DNA from: Lentzea cavernae
GTDB taxonomy: Bacteria > Actinomycetota > Actinomycetes > Mycobacteriales > Pseudonocardiaceae
NCBI RefSeq assembly: GCF_014653695.1
Contig: NZ_BNAR01000025.1
Coordinates: forward strand, 41,179 to 105,178
DNA length: 64,000 nt
Direction: 5' to 3'
Shown here one piece after another: positions 23,118 to 32,663 of this stretch. The notes beneath the pieces were generated by a model that saw only the letters and a list, made by a program, of their open reading frames with translations, searched no databases and was not told the origin of the DNA. The translations under genes were made by a program, and so were the position numbers. The first letter of the stretch is position 1. The number at the start of each line of letters is the position of its first letter.

Positions 23118-24876
23118 GCTTCTCGAGTCGTTCGGCTTCGCCTTTCGGCTGGCATGGCGAGCGAACCGGTCGAGGCTGACGCAGGTGCTGGTGATCCAGT
23201 TCGTGATGGCGCTCGGCGCGAGTGGCGCACTGGTGGCGGGAAAGCACCTGCTGACGGCGACGATGCCCCCCACCGGATCATCGGCGTCGTTGGTCCCGGC
23301 GATCGCGGCGCTGATCTTGCTCGGCACAGTGGGAGGCGTGCTGCGTGCGGCAGGTGAGGCCAGGCAGCGGGTGCTGGTCGTCGAGGTCGACCGGTACGTG
23401 ATCGCCAGAGTGCTCGCGTCCGCCGCACAGGCGGAGCTCGTCGCCTTCGAGGACGCCGAGTTCCACGATCGCTTGCACCGGGCGGTGTTCGCGTCGCGCA
23501 ACCAGCCGGTTGCCGTGGTCACGATGATGATGACGACGATCCAGACGGTGCTCACGGTCGGCGCGGTCGCCGGCGCGTTCGCCGTGATGGCCTGGTGGCT
23601 GCTGCCGTTCGCTCTGCTCAGCGCACTTCCCGCCCTCCGCGCCGCGGCGGGGGAGCGCGAGTCGGGCTACCGCATGCACCACGACCTCGCGGAGGACCGG
23701 CGACACCGCTCCTACCTGGAGCGACTGCTCACGGGCAGGGATGAGGCCAAGGAGGTGCGCGCGCTCGGGCTCGGACCGGTGCTGCGGGATCGGTGGGAGT
23801 CCGGTTACGACCGCGAGATCCGCCAGACCGCGACGTTGTGCCACAAGTACATGTGGCGCAAGGTGGTTGCGCGCTGTACCGGTGATCTGGTGCTGCTCGG
23901 TGTCGTCGCGGTGGCCTGGTTCGGGTTGCGCGGCGATCCGGCGGACCTCCCGGCGTTGCTGACGGCGTTGCCGGCGCTGTGGTTGCTGTCGATCAGGATG
24001 CAGACGGTCGGTGCGATGGTGGGTGGTGTCAGCGAATCGTTGATGTACCTGCGCGATCTGCGAACTTTCGTCGACTGCCTGGTGGACGAGCACGACTCAC
24101 CTCGATCGCCGCGTTTCAGCACCCTGTCAGCACGCGGAATCACGTTCGTCTACCCCGGTGCGGGAACACCGGCCCTGGACGGCATCGACATCACGCTGAA
24201 GGAGGGGGAGATCGTCGCGCTCGTGGGTGCGAACGGGTCGGGCAAGACAACGCTGGCGAAGGTCCTCGCCGGGCTGTACGAGCCCGACGCGGGCGTCCTG
24301 CAGGTCGACGGCTCGCCTGTCCGTGATCGCGGCGCTCTGCGCGATCAGACCGCGGTCGTGTTCCAGGACTACGTGCGGTACAAGCTGTCGGCTGAGGACA
24401 ACATCGCATTCGGCCGGGCGGGTGCGCCGATCGATCACCAGCGGGTCGTCAGCGCCGCGGAGCAAGCTGACGCCCGCGTATTCGTCGAGAGGCTCTCGGA
24501 CGGGTTCGGCACCGTCCTCAGCAAGGAGTTCACCGGTGGCGCGGACCTGTCGCTGGGGCAGTGGCAACGACTCGCGCTCGCGCGAGCGTTCTACCGGGAC
24601 TCGCCGTTCGTGGTGCTCGACGAACCGACGGCATCGCTGGACCCGCAGGCGGAGGCGGACCTCTTCGCCCGGATCAGGGTGCTCTTCGCCGGTCGCACCG
24701 TCCTGCTGATCTCGCACCGGTTCGCCACGGTTCGCGATGCGGACAGGATCTACGTACTGGACAAGGGCAAGATCGTGGAACACGGCTCGCACGACACGTT
24801 GATGGCAGACGGCGGCGAGTACTCGCGGTTGTACGAGCTGCAGGCTCGGGCGTTCCGCGAGCCGAGCACGCGGTGA
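23104..24876 (+). CDS. ABC exporter, fused membrane and ATPase domains
   Basis: 590 residues from ATG 23104. The first ~330 residues contain six predicted membrane segments (TQVLVIQFVMALGASGALVA, FAVMAWWLLPFALLSALPAL). The nucleotide-binding domain has Walker A GANGSGKTT (~375), signature LSLGQWQRLALAR, Walker B FVVLDEPTASLD and H-loop LISHRFAT. Half-transporters of this type form homodimers and export peptides, as LanT/lasso D proteins do. There is no N-terminal C39 protease domain, so the leader must be removed by another enzyme. This is the last gene of the peptide operon. Confidence 0.9.
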   Translation: MGRRELLESFGFAFRLAWRANRSRLTQVLVIQFVMALGASGALVAGKHLLTATMPPTGSSASLVPAIAALILLGTVGGVLRAAGEARQRVLVVEVDRYVIARVLASAAQAELVAFEDAEFHDRLHRAVFASRNQPVAVVTMMMTTIQTVLTVGAVAGAFAVMAWWLLPFALLSALPALRAAAGERESGYRMHHDLAEDRRHRSYLERLLTGRDEAKEVRALGLGPVLRDRWESGYDREIRQTATLCHKYMWRKVVARCTGDLVLLGVVAVAWFGLRGDPADLPALLTALPALWLLSIRMQTVGAMVGGVSESLMYLRDLRTFVDCLVDEHDSPRSPRFSTLSARGITFVYPGAGTPALDGIDITLKEGEIVALVGANGSGKTTLAKVLAGLYEPDAGVLQVDGSPVRDRGALRDQTAVVFQDYVRYKLSAEDNIAFGRAGAPIDHQRVVSAAEQADARVFVERLSDGFGTVLSKEFTGGADLSLGQWQRLALARAFYRDSPFVVLDEPTASLDPQAEADLFARIRVLFAGRTVLLISHRFATVRDADRIYVLDKGKIVEHGSHDTLMADGGEYSRLYELQARAFREPSTR

Positions 24877-25022
24877 GCTGGGTGGGACGATGCTGCCACC
24901 GCGAACCGTTGCCCGTGCGCGAGGTCGAGGTCGAGGTGTTGCGATCGCACGCAGGCGGCGCTTTATGCCCAGTCGCACGGACTTGTGTAACGACGCGTCA
25001 CGAAGGTCGCGATGTGGCGGCC

Positions 25023-25718
25023 ATGACCGTTTTCAAGCAGCTGTCGAAGGCTGCCGCGATCGCGGCCGGTCTCCTGGTGGTGGTGTCCGCGTGCGGCACG
25101 CAGGAGCCCCCGGAGCTCGCGGCCGACGCCTCCACCTTGAGGACCACGGCCACCACGGCCGCCACCACCACGACGACCACGACGACCGCACCTCCGCCGG
25201 TGACCGTCGAGTCCATCGTGGATGGTCGGACCGTCGTGTTGTCGAACGGCACCAGGCTCCAGGTGGCCGGGCTCGCCCAGCCCGGTGAGTGCTGGGCCGC
25301 GTCGTCTGTCGAGTTCGCGACGAAGACGCTGGTTGGAAAGCCCGTTCAGGCCCTGGCGTCGAAACTGACGTTGGTCGGTGGCAAGGACTACGCGGTGCTC
25401 GCGGCTAGCCAGGGAGCTGCTCGCTCTGTCGATGGGGCAGACGCCGCGATCCAGACCGCGGAAGCGGCCGCCAAGCAGGCCGCGCTGGGCTTCTGGGGGC
25501 CGTCGTGCGGCGGACTCGACGTTAAGCCCGCACCGCAACCCGTTGTGCCGCAGCCGCAACCCAAGCCTCAGCCGGCGCCCGCGCCGCCTGCTCCGGCGCC
25601 CGCGTACTACTCGAACTGCGCCGCGGCGAAGGCGGCCGGGGCGGCACCGCTGTACCGGGGACAGGCCGGGTACCGCGCGGCCCTCGACCGGGACGGGGAC
25701 GGCGTGGCCTGCGAGTGA
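25023..25718 (+). CDS. Lipoprotein with thermonuclease-like and excalibur domains
   Basis: 231 residues. MTVFKQLSKAAAIAAGLLVV leads to lipobox VSAC (Cys at ~25). A Thr-rich linker with eight consecutive Thr follows. Residues ~60-150 (VESIVDGRTVVLSNGTRLQVAGL, FATKTLVGKPVQALAS) resemble a staphylococcal-nuclease fold, but no clear catalytic Arg/Glu set is visible. A Pro-rich spacer joins this to a C-terminal excalibur domain with Ca-binding DRDGDGVACE. Surface-anchored; nuclease activity is doubtful. Start ATG 25023; GTG 25014 is possible. Confidence 0.78.
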   Translation: MTVFKQLSKAAAIAAGLLVVVSACGTQEPPELAADASTLRTTATTAATTTTTTTTAPPPVTVESIVDGRTVVLSNGTRLQVAGLAQPGECWAASSVEFATKTLVGKPVQALASKLTLVGGKDYAVLAASQGAARSVDGADAAIQTAEAAAKQAALGFWGPSCGGLDVKPAPQPVVPQPQPKPQPAPAPPAPAPAYYSNCAAAKAAGAAPLYRGQAGYRAALDRDGDGVACE

Positions 25719-25726
25719 CGGCGGCT

Positions 25727-25760
25727 CCGCTGACAGATCGGTGGCCGCCGGTGTCAGCGG
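25727..25760 (+). terminator. Hairpin after excalibur lipoprotein gene
   Basis: CCGCTGACA (25727-25735) pairs perfectly with TGTCAGCGG (25752-25760) across a 16-nt loop. A second copy of the right arm, ATGTCAGCGGC, follows at 25762. There is no U-tract, as is common in high-GC genomes. Confidence 0.55.
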
Positions 25761-25845
25761 AATGTCAGCGGCTCTCGGGATTCTTCGGTCGTACCGAAGC
25801 TTCCCCTGCACAGGCCGGGGAGCCTGTGAGCGAAGAGGGTCAACA

Positions 25846-26709
25846 GTGCTGAAGAAGTTCACGTTTGTGGCATTGATGGGAGCGCTGGTCAGCGCTTCCT
25901 TCGGTGCGGGCGTCGCGAACGCGGCGGACCGCAACGGCTCGTGCGAGTCGGGTGAGTTCTGCCTCTACTACAACAGCGACAACGCCGGTTCGGTGTCGGA
26001 CTTCGCCGGTTCGATCGCGGACTACGGTGACTCGCAGCCGAGTTGCTACGAGTTCAAGAGCGCGGGCAACGGGCAGGGCGTGTGCGTGAAGAACAACGCC
26101 GCGTCGGTCTGGAACCGCACCACGAAGGCCGTCACTGTCTTCTACAACAGCAACTACGGTGGCGCGAAGCAGACGTTCGCGGCCGGCGCCAAGGGCAACC
26201 TGAAGGCCGAGCTCAAGAACGAGAACGCCTCGCACCGCATCGGTGACGCCGGTGGCGACCCGGATCCGGCTCCGGGCACCTACCCCGCGCCGGAGACGAA
26301 CCCGCACCCGGAGGCGACGGCGAAGGCGCCGAACGCGACCAAGCGCACGCAGTTCATCGACGACCAGATCGCCTCGAAGACCGGCGAGAAGCAGTGCTGG
26401 GTGGGCGACTACCGCAGCTACGAGTCGGCGACGAGCAACCACAACACGGGCAACGCGCTCGACTGCACGATCTCGAACGCGATCGGCACCTACCCGACCG
26501 AGTCGCAGAAGGCCCAGGGCTGGAAGCTGGCCTACTGGCTGCAGAAGCACGCGTCGAAGCTCGACGTCCGCTACGTGATCTGGCAGGGCAAGATCTGGAG
26601 CGTCGCGCGCGCGTCCGAGGGCTGGCGCAACTACACCGCGGGCAGCGGTGTCACCGGTGGTCACTACGACCACGTGCACGTCTCCGTGCAGAACCCGCAC
26701 GGCGACTGA
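25846..26709 (+). CDS. Secreted two-domain protein: I36/beta-gamma-crystallin-like inhibitor + LAS-type peptidase-like domain
   Basis: 287 residues from GTG 25846, with AGAGGG upstream. A signal peptide ends near GVANAADRN. Residues ~30-110 match peptidase-inhibitor family I36 / beta-gamma crystallin folds (GEFCLYYNSDNAGSVSDF, VTVFYNSNYGGAKQTF). After a Pro-rich linker, residues ~145-287 resemble ARB_07466-type C-terminal domains. They carry SNHNTGNALDCTI and GGHYDHVHVSV, which fit the SxHxxGxAxD and HxH zinc motifs of LAS metallopeptidases (VanY, extensin-like). Likely an extracellular cell-wall hydrolase carrying an inhibitor-like module. Confidence 0.78.
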   Translation: MLKKFTFVALMGALVSASFGAGVANAADRNGSCESGEFCLYYNSDNAGSVSDFAGSIADYGDSQPSCYEFKSAGNGQGVCVKNNAASVWNRTTKAVTVFYNSNYGGAKQTFAAGAKGNLKAELKNENASHRIGDAGGDPDPAPGTYPAPETNPHPEATAKAPNATKRTQFIDDQIASKTGEKQCWVGDYRSYESATSNHNTGNALDCTISNAIGTYPTESQKAQGWKLAYWLQKHASKLDVRYVIWQGKIWSVARASEGWRNYTAGSGVTGGHYDHVHVSVQNPHGD

Positions 26710-26724
26710 TCTGAGCGAACCGAC

Positions 26725-26755
26725 GATGGCGGGCGCACCTGGTGCGCTCGCCATC
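26725..26755. terminator. Bidirectional terminator between convergent genes
   Basis: GATGGCGGGCGCAC (26725-26738) pairs with GTGCGCTCGCCATC (26742-26755), 14 bp with one G-U wobble and a 3-nt loop. It lies between two convergent genes. Confidence 0.75.
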
Positions 26756-26763
26756 TTGGCGTG

Positions 26764-28035
26764 TCAGGACCTGAGGTCGTGCACGATCAACGACGCCGAG
26801 AGCAGCCGGATGTCGGTGGGGTCGGCGGGGTTGTAGCCGGTGAGCTCGGAGACGCGGCGCAGGCGGTAGTTCAGCGTGTTGCGGTGCAGGTGGAGCTCGT
26901 CGGCCGTGCGGTGGCGGTTGTGGTCGCTGTTGATGAACGTCCGCAGCGTGTGCAGCAGGTCGGGGTGCTCGGCCAGCCGGTCCATCACGCGGGCCAAGCG
27001 CTTGCGGCCGGGGCCTGGGCGGCAGAGCTGGTACTCCAGCAGCACGTCGTCGAGGACGTACGCGCCGGGCTGCCGGCCCAGGCGCTGGGCGAGTTCGGCG
27101 ATGTCGGCGGCCTGGCGGGCGGCGGCAGGGATGTCCTCGCGGCTCTCCGCCGCCGCGATGCCGCCGGTCAGGCTCGTGCCGGCGGCGGTGAGGAGGTTGC
27201 GGACCAGTTCGGCGGCGCTCTCCAGCTCCTCGTCGACGCCTTCCGCGGTGGTCGGCAACAGCACTGTTCCGCCGTCGTGGTCCAACGCGGAGAGGGCGTG
27301 TTTCGGCAGTTCGGCTCGTAGGCGGCGCACGAGGCCATGAACGGCAAGGCGTGCGTCGGTGCCGTCGGCCACTGACGGTGCCTCGACGCGCACGGCGACC
27401 ACGACGTGGTGGCCGGACAGCTCCAGCCCGATCCGTTCCGCGAGCGGTTCGGCCTCCCTGCCGGTGAGCAGGGCGGCGACCAGGGCGCGGCCGGCCTCGC
27501 GGCGTTCGGCGTGCAGGGCCTGCTGCTCGCCGAGGTACGACCCGGCCACCGCGGGCACGGCGACGCTCAGGTAGCGCAGCAGCGCCGGCACCGTCGCGAG
27601 CAGGTCGGGGATCTCCTCCGGTTCGGCGACCGCGGCCATCGCCTCCCAGCCGACGGTCGCGGCGACGTGGTAGGTGCTGAGCACGATGTCGAGCGGAACG
27701 CCCTGCTGTGCGCGGCGCACGGCCGTGGCGATCTGCATGTCGAGCTCCTCGGCCGCCGGTGGCCGTTGTTCCCGCAGCGCGCGCAGGAAGACCTGCAGGT
27801 GGCGGGTCACCGCCTCGGTGATCTCGCGGTCGACCAGCTGGTGGGGCAGCTGCCGGTACGTCGCGGATCTGGCGAAGAACGCCTCCAGCACCTTCTCGGC
27901 GATGCGGGGGATCTGGGTCGCGGCACGGTCGTAGAGCGGTGCTGCGGGGTCCGGGGCGGGGATGTCGACCACCGCCAGAGGCTTGCGCATCCGGGCGCTC
28001 GGGGCGATAGCCCGTTCCGGTGTGGTTGATTGCAC
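26764..28035 (-). CDS. PucR/CdaR-family transcriptional regulator
   Basis: 423 residues from GTG 28035, with GGAGGTG about 11 nt upstream. Residues ~30-170 form an all-helical RsbR/PucR N-terminal domain (VLEAFFARSATYRQLPHQLV). Residues ~180-330 resemble the GGDEF-like middle domain. The C-terminal PucR HTH ends the protein: TLRTFINSDHNRHRTADELHLHRNTLNYRLRRV. Family members control purine, sugar-acid or amino-acid catabolism. The divergently transcribed small gene at 28136 may be a target. Confidence 0.85.
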   Translation of the reverse strand: MQSTTPERAIAPSARMRKPLAVVDIPAPDPAAPLYDRAATQIPRIAEKVLEAFFARSATYRQLPHQLVDREITEAVTRHLQVFLRALREQRPPAAEELDMQIATAVRRAQQGVPLDIVLSTYHVAATVGWEAMAAVAEPEEIPDLLATVPALLRYLSVAVPAVAGSYLGEQQALHAERREAGRALVAALLTGREAEPLAERIGLELSGHHVVVAVRVEAPSVADGTDARLAVHGLVRRLRAELPKHALSALDHDGGTVLLPTTAEGVDEELESAAELVRNLLTAAGTSLTGGIAAAESREDIPAAARQAADIAELAQRLGRQPGAYVLDDVLLEYQLCRPGPGRKRLARVMDRLAEHPDLLHTLRTFINSDHNRHRTADELHLHRNTLNYRLRRVSELTGYNPADPTDIRLLSASLIVHDLRS

Positions 28036-28135
28036 GAAAGAGGGACACCTCCGTTGTGCACGTGCCTGAAACGTTTGACCCTATCGAGTGACGGCAGGTG
28101 GGCTGGGCACTTGCGTGCGGCGAGAATCGGATGTT

Positions 28136-28444
28136 GTGAGCAGCGTCGAAGAATGCATGAAATTGTTGCTGCGTCGCGGTTTCAGGCGAAGCGTCGTGCA
28201 CGATCGATTCACCTGCGCCAACGCCGTGATGTTCCGGCGGGTCTGGCGCGGAACCAACGAGACCGTGCTCGCGCTCTCGGAGACCGAGGCGCTGGCGTAC
28301 CGCGTGCGCGAGGGCGACGCGGATCCCGCGGACCCGTTCGTCGTCGATCCCGACCTGACGCTGTGGCAGTGCGGTGGCGAGTTCCTGGACGTCACGACCC
28401 AGCTGCTGGAGTTACCGGCCGCGCCTGGTCACTCGGTGTTCTAG
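28136..28444 (+). CDS. Hypothetical protein, about 102 residues
   Basis: Start GTG 28136 gives VSSVEECMKLLLRRGFRRSVV; an in-frame GTG at 28088 would extend into the divergent promoter. The protein is a mixed alpha/beta sequence (VMFRRVWRGTNETVLALSETEALAYRV) ending in an acidic stretch and LWQCGGEFLDVTTQLLELP. It has no signal peptide or membrane segment. I do not recognise the family. It lies 22 nt before the NYN gene, possibly co-transcribed. Confidence 0.55.
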   Translation: MSSVEECMKLLLRRGFRRSVVHDRFTCANAVMFRRVWRGTNETVLALSETEALAYRVREGDADPADPFVVDPDLTLWQCGGEFLDVTTQLLELPAAPGHSVF

Positions 28445-28465
28445 AGGAAGTAGTAATCTCAGCTG

Positions 28466-29308
28466 GTGGGTGAGACCGTCCGGATCGGAGTGTTCTACGA
28501 CGGCACGTGGTTCGCCTATCTGAGCGACTTCTACGCCACCGCACACCCCAGAAGCGCCCGCATCGCCTTGGACGGCCTGCACGACGCGGTGCGGTGGTAC
28601 GTCCACACGGAGACGGGCCGCCCGCTCGACGAGTGCGTGGTCGCGGAGGCGCACTACGTCCGCGGTCGCATCGACACCCCCGCCGAGTCCTTCGACCGGG
28701 CACTGGCCGCCGCCGGCATCACGCGCCACGACCTGCCGCTGCACAACGGCAAGGAGAAGGGCGTCGACGTCCAGCTCGCCCTCGAGGCGTGGGACAGGGC
28801 GACGACCGTGCCGTTGCAGTGGGTCGTGCTGCTGACCGGCGACTCGGACTTCGCCCCACTGGCCTCCAGGCTGACCGCACGTGGTGTGCACGTGATCGTG
28901 CCGGTCGTCGACATCAAGACCGTGCAGGCACCTCCCGCCTGGACCCCGCGCACGGCCGCGCCACTGCGGGCCGCGACGCCGTTCACGCCCGGTTTCGACG
29001 CGCTGTTCGCACCCGGTGACCAGGCCGACTACCCGCTGCGGCGCGCGTTCGTGCGGTCGTCGCAGGCGGTGGCGTCGCCGGTGGGAGCGCCGCGCGGGCG
29101 TCGCAAGGGCACGGTGGCCAGCTGGAAGACCGGGCAGGCGCACGGGTTCATCACGGACACGCGCGGCGGTTCGTGGTTCGTCTCCCGCGACGAGCTGCCG
29201 TCGGGACTGACGTTGCTGCTGGCGGGCACACCCGTGTCGTTCACCGGGTCGCCCGCGCCGATCCCCGGCCGCAAGTACCCGAGGGCGCAGGCCGTCCGGC
29301 CCGAGTGA
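28466..29308 (+). CDS. NYN-domain (PIN-like) RNase with C-terminal cold-shock-like domain
   Basis: 280 residues from GTG 28466. The NYN/LabA-type domain (~1-165) shows IGVFYDGTWFAY, GKEKGVDVQLALEAW and LLTGDSDFAPLASRLTARG. These Asp residues form the metal site of PIN-like RNases. A linker leads to residues ~205-280, KGTVASWKTGQAHGFITDTRGGSWFV, which reads as a cold-shock/S1-like OB fold for RNA binding. The pairing suggests an RNA-processing nuclease. No partner genes indicate its target. Confidence 0.8.
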   Translation: MGETVRIGVFYDGTWFAYLSDFYATAHPRSARIALDGLHDAVRWYVHTETGRPLDECVVAEAHYVRGRIDTPAESFDRALAAAGITRHDLPLHNGKEKGVDVQLALEAWDRATTVPLQWVVLLTGDSDFAPLASRLTARGVHVIVPVVDIKTVQAPPAWTPRTAAPLRAATPFTPGFDALFAPGDQADYPLRRAFVRSSQAVASPVGAPRGRRKGTVASWKTGQAHGFITDTRGGSWFVSRDELPSGLTLLLAGTPVSFTGSPAPIPGRKYPRAQAVRPE

Positions 29309-29378
29309 CATTTGTAATCCGAACCTCGTGACTCCGGCTCACTACTGGTGAGAGCCCGTTCCGACCAGGCTTTCCCGC

Positions 29379-30269
29379 ATGGAGACGGTGCTGGAAGTGC
29401 GAGGGGCGCGGCACGACTACGGTGCCACGCGGGCGTTGGACGGCGTCGATCTCGTCGTCGGCGCGGGGGAGTGCCTGGCCCTGCTCGGGCCGAACGGCGC
29501 GGGCAAGACGACGCTGGTGAACCAGGTGATCGGCCTGCTGCCCGCCAAGGACGGTTCGGTGCGCGTGTGCGGCGGGGACCCGCGCGTCGCGTCGACCCGC
29601 CGGCAGCTCGGCGTGGTGCAGCAGGCGCTCGGGTTCCCGAACACGCTGAAGGTGTCCGAGCTGGTCACGGGGGCCGCGGTGCGGGCGGGCAAGCCCCGTG
29701 CGGCGGCAGGGCCGGTGATGGCCGAGCTCGACCTGACCGACCTCGCCGGACGGCGTGCGTCGAAGCTCTCGGGCGGGCAGAAGCAACGACTGCAGCTCGC
29801 GATGGCGCTGGTCGGCGACCCGCGGCTGCTCGTCCTGGACGAACCGACCGCCGGTCTCGACGTGCCCGCCCGCAGGCGGTTCTGGCAGATCCTGGCCGAA
29901 CGGCGCGAGCGCGGGACGGGCGTCCTGCTCACCACCCACATCATCGAGGAGTCCTCGGCCGTCGCCGACCGCGTCGTCGTGCTCGACCGCGGCCGGATCC
30001 TCGCCGAGGGCACGCCGGACGAACTGGTGGCGCGGCTGCCCGACCGCACGGTGATCGCCCGGACGGGGCTGGGCTTGGAGCGCCTCCAAGCACTGCCCGG
30101 TGTCGTGTCGCTGCGCAACGACGGCGAGCACGTCCACCTGGGAACGCGTGCTCCGGAGGCGTTGCTGCGGGTGCTGCTCGCGGAGGACCCCGGCCTGTCC
30201 GACCTGCGGGTCGAGGGTGCCGGGCTGGAAGAGGCAGTCGCCGGTCTGATCGAGAGGGGTGCGGCGTGA
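29379..30269 (+). CDS. ABC transporter ATP-binding protein (drug/ABC-2 type)
   Basis: 296 residues. Walker A is LLGPNGAGKTTLVNQVIGL, the Q-loop follows as GVVQQALGFPNTLKV, the signature is LSGGQKQRLQLAMAL, Walker B is LLVLDEPTAGLDVPA and the H-loop is LLTTHIIEES. The C-terminal ~75 residues fit the DrrA-like accessory domain. It overlaps the permease start (GTGA), beginning a four-gene operon of transporter plus two-component system. CTCAC-N5-GTGAG at 29338-29352, ahead of the start, is a possible regulator site. Confidence 0.9.
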   Translation: METVLEVRGARHDYGATRALDGVDLVVGAGECLALLGPNGAGKTTLVNQVIGLLPAKDGSVRVCGGDPRVASTRRQLGVVQQALGFPNTLKVSELVTGAAVRAGKPRAAAGPVMAELDLTDLAGRRASKLSGGQKQRLQLAMALVGDPRLLVLDEPTAGLDVPARRRFWQILAERRERGTGVLLTTHIIEESSAVADRVVVLDRGRILAEGTPDELVARLPDRTVIARTGLGLERLQALPGVVSLRNDGEHVHLGTRAPEALLRVLLAEDPGLSDLRVEGAGLEEAVAGLIERGAA

Positions 30270-30999
30270 ACACAAGGGTTTTCGGTGTCGAGGTCACGGA
30301 CGAGCTGAGGGGTATCGTCCGCGAACCGGCCGCGTTGTTCTTCTCCATCGTCATGCCGGTGGCGTTCTTCGCGCTCTTCGTGTCGCTGTTCGGGAAGTTC
30401 AGCAGCGGCGGGTTGTCCGCGGGCACCACGATGATCGCCACCTTCGGAGCGTTCGGCGTGATCTCGGTCGTGCTGATGAACCCCGGCATCGGGGTGGCGT
30501 CCGACCGGGAACGGGGTTGGTTGCGCTCCAAGCAGGTGTCCGCCGTGCCGATCGGCGTCACGCTGGCGGCGAAGGTCGTGGCGGCGCTGCCGTACGCGGC
30601 GGGGGTGCTGATCGCGATGACGGCGACGGCGGCGCTGACCGGAGCGTTGAACGCGCCCCTGCCCGCGTTGCTGCGGGTGCTGGGAGTGCTGGTCGTCGGC
30701 GCGTTGCCGTTCGCGTTGCTGAGCCTCGCGGTCGGGTTCCAGGTCGGGGCGGGCGCGGGTGCCGCTCTGCTCAACGCGATCCTCATCCCGACGTCCGTCG
30801 TGTCCGGACTGTGGATGCCGCTCGACATCATGCCGGCGTTCTTCCGCGACATCGCGCCGTTCCTGCCGAACTACCACCTGTCCGAACTGGCCCGTGCGCA
30901 GCTGACCGGTGGGCCCGTGCTCACCCATGTGCTCGTGCTGCTGGGCTTCGCGATCGTGGCTGCGGTGCTCGCGGCCGTGTCGTATCGTCATGCGCGGTC

Positions 31000-31003
<4 letters not shown>
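30266..31003 (+). CDS. ABC-2 type transporter permease
   Basis: 245 residues from GTG 30266. Six membrane segments are visible, for example PAALFFSIVMPVAFFALFVSLF and ILIPTSVVSGLWMPLDIMPAFF. The ABC-2 signature region is around IAPFLPNYHLSELARAQLTGG. It forms the exporter with the upstream ATPase. Its TGA overlaps the kinase ATG (ATGA). Confidence 0.9.
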
Positions 31004-32060
<1,057 letters not shown>

Positions 32061-32064
<4 letters not shown>

Positions 32065-32663
32065 TCAGGGTCGTGCTGGCGGAGGACCAGGCGATGGTGC
32101 GCGGCGCGTTCGCCCAGCTGCTCGACCTGCAGCCCGACGTCACGGTCGTCGCGACCGCCGGGGACGGCGACGAAGCCCTTGCGGCCGTGGCGGAACACCG
32201 GCCGGACGTGCTGCTGACCGACATCGAGATGCCGGGCCGCACGGGACTGGACGTCGCTCAGGAGCTCGCCCGCCGCGGCGACACCACCCGAGTCCTGATC
32301 TTCACGACGTTCGCCCGCAGCGGGTACCTGCGGCGCGCGATGGACTCCGGGGTGACGGGGTACGTGCTCAAGGACGCGCCGATCGCGGACCTGGTCTCGG
32401 CGCTGCGCCGCGTCCACGCGGGCGAACGCGTGGTGGCACCGGAACTCGCGATGGCCGCGTGGGACAGCGCCGACCCGCTGACACCGCGCGAACGCGAGCT
32501 GCTGCAGGAGGTCCTGACGGGCGCGAGCAACGCCGACATCGCGGCGCGGCTCAACCTCGCCGAGGGCACGGTGCGCAACTACCTGTCGACGGCGATGGCG
32601 AAACTGGGCGCGCGCAACCGTTCCGAGGCGGCGAACACCGCGAAGGAACGAGGGTGGCTCTAA
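32061..32663 (+). CDS. DesR-type response regulator (NarL family)
   Basis: 200 residues from GTG 32061. The receiver domain has VVLAEDQAMVRGAF, phospho-Asp in VLLTDIEMPGRTG, LIFTTFARSGYL and YVLKDAPIADLV. The LuxR HTH is LTPRERELLQEVLTGASNADIAARLNLAEGTVRNYLSTAMAKLGARNR. It is the cognate partner of the DesK-type kinase and the likely activator of the ABC operon. The 3' end overlaps the convergent HEAT-repeat gene by 4 nt. Confidence 0.92.

Noticed and set aside
25135..25190. ACC/ACG-rich tract as a possible tandem repeat element
   Set aside because: It encodes the Thr-rich linker of the lipoprotein; a coding low-complexity tract, not a separate repeat.
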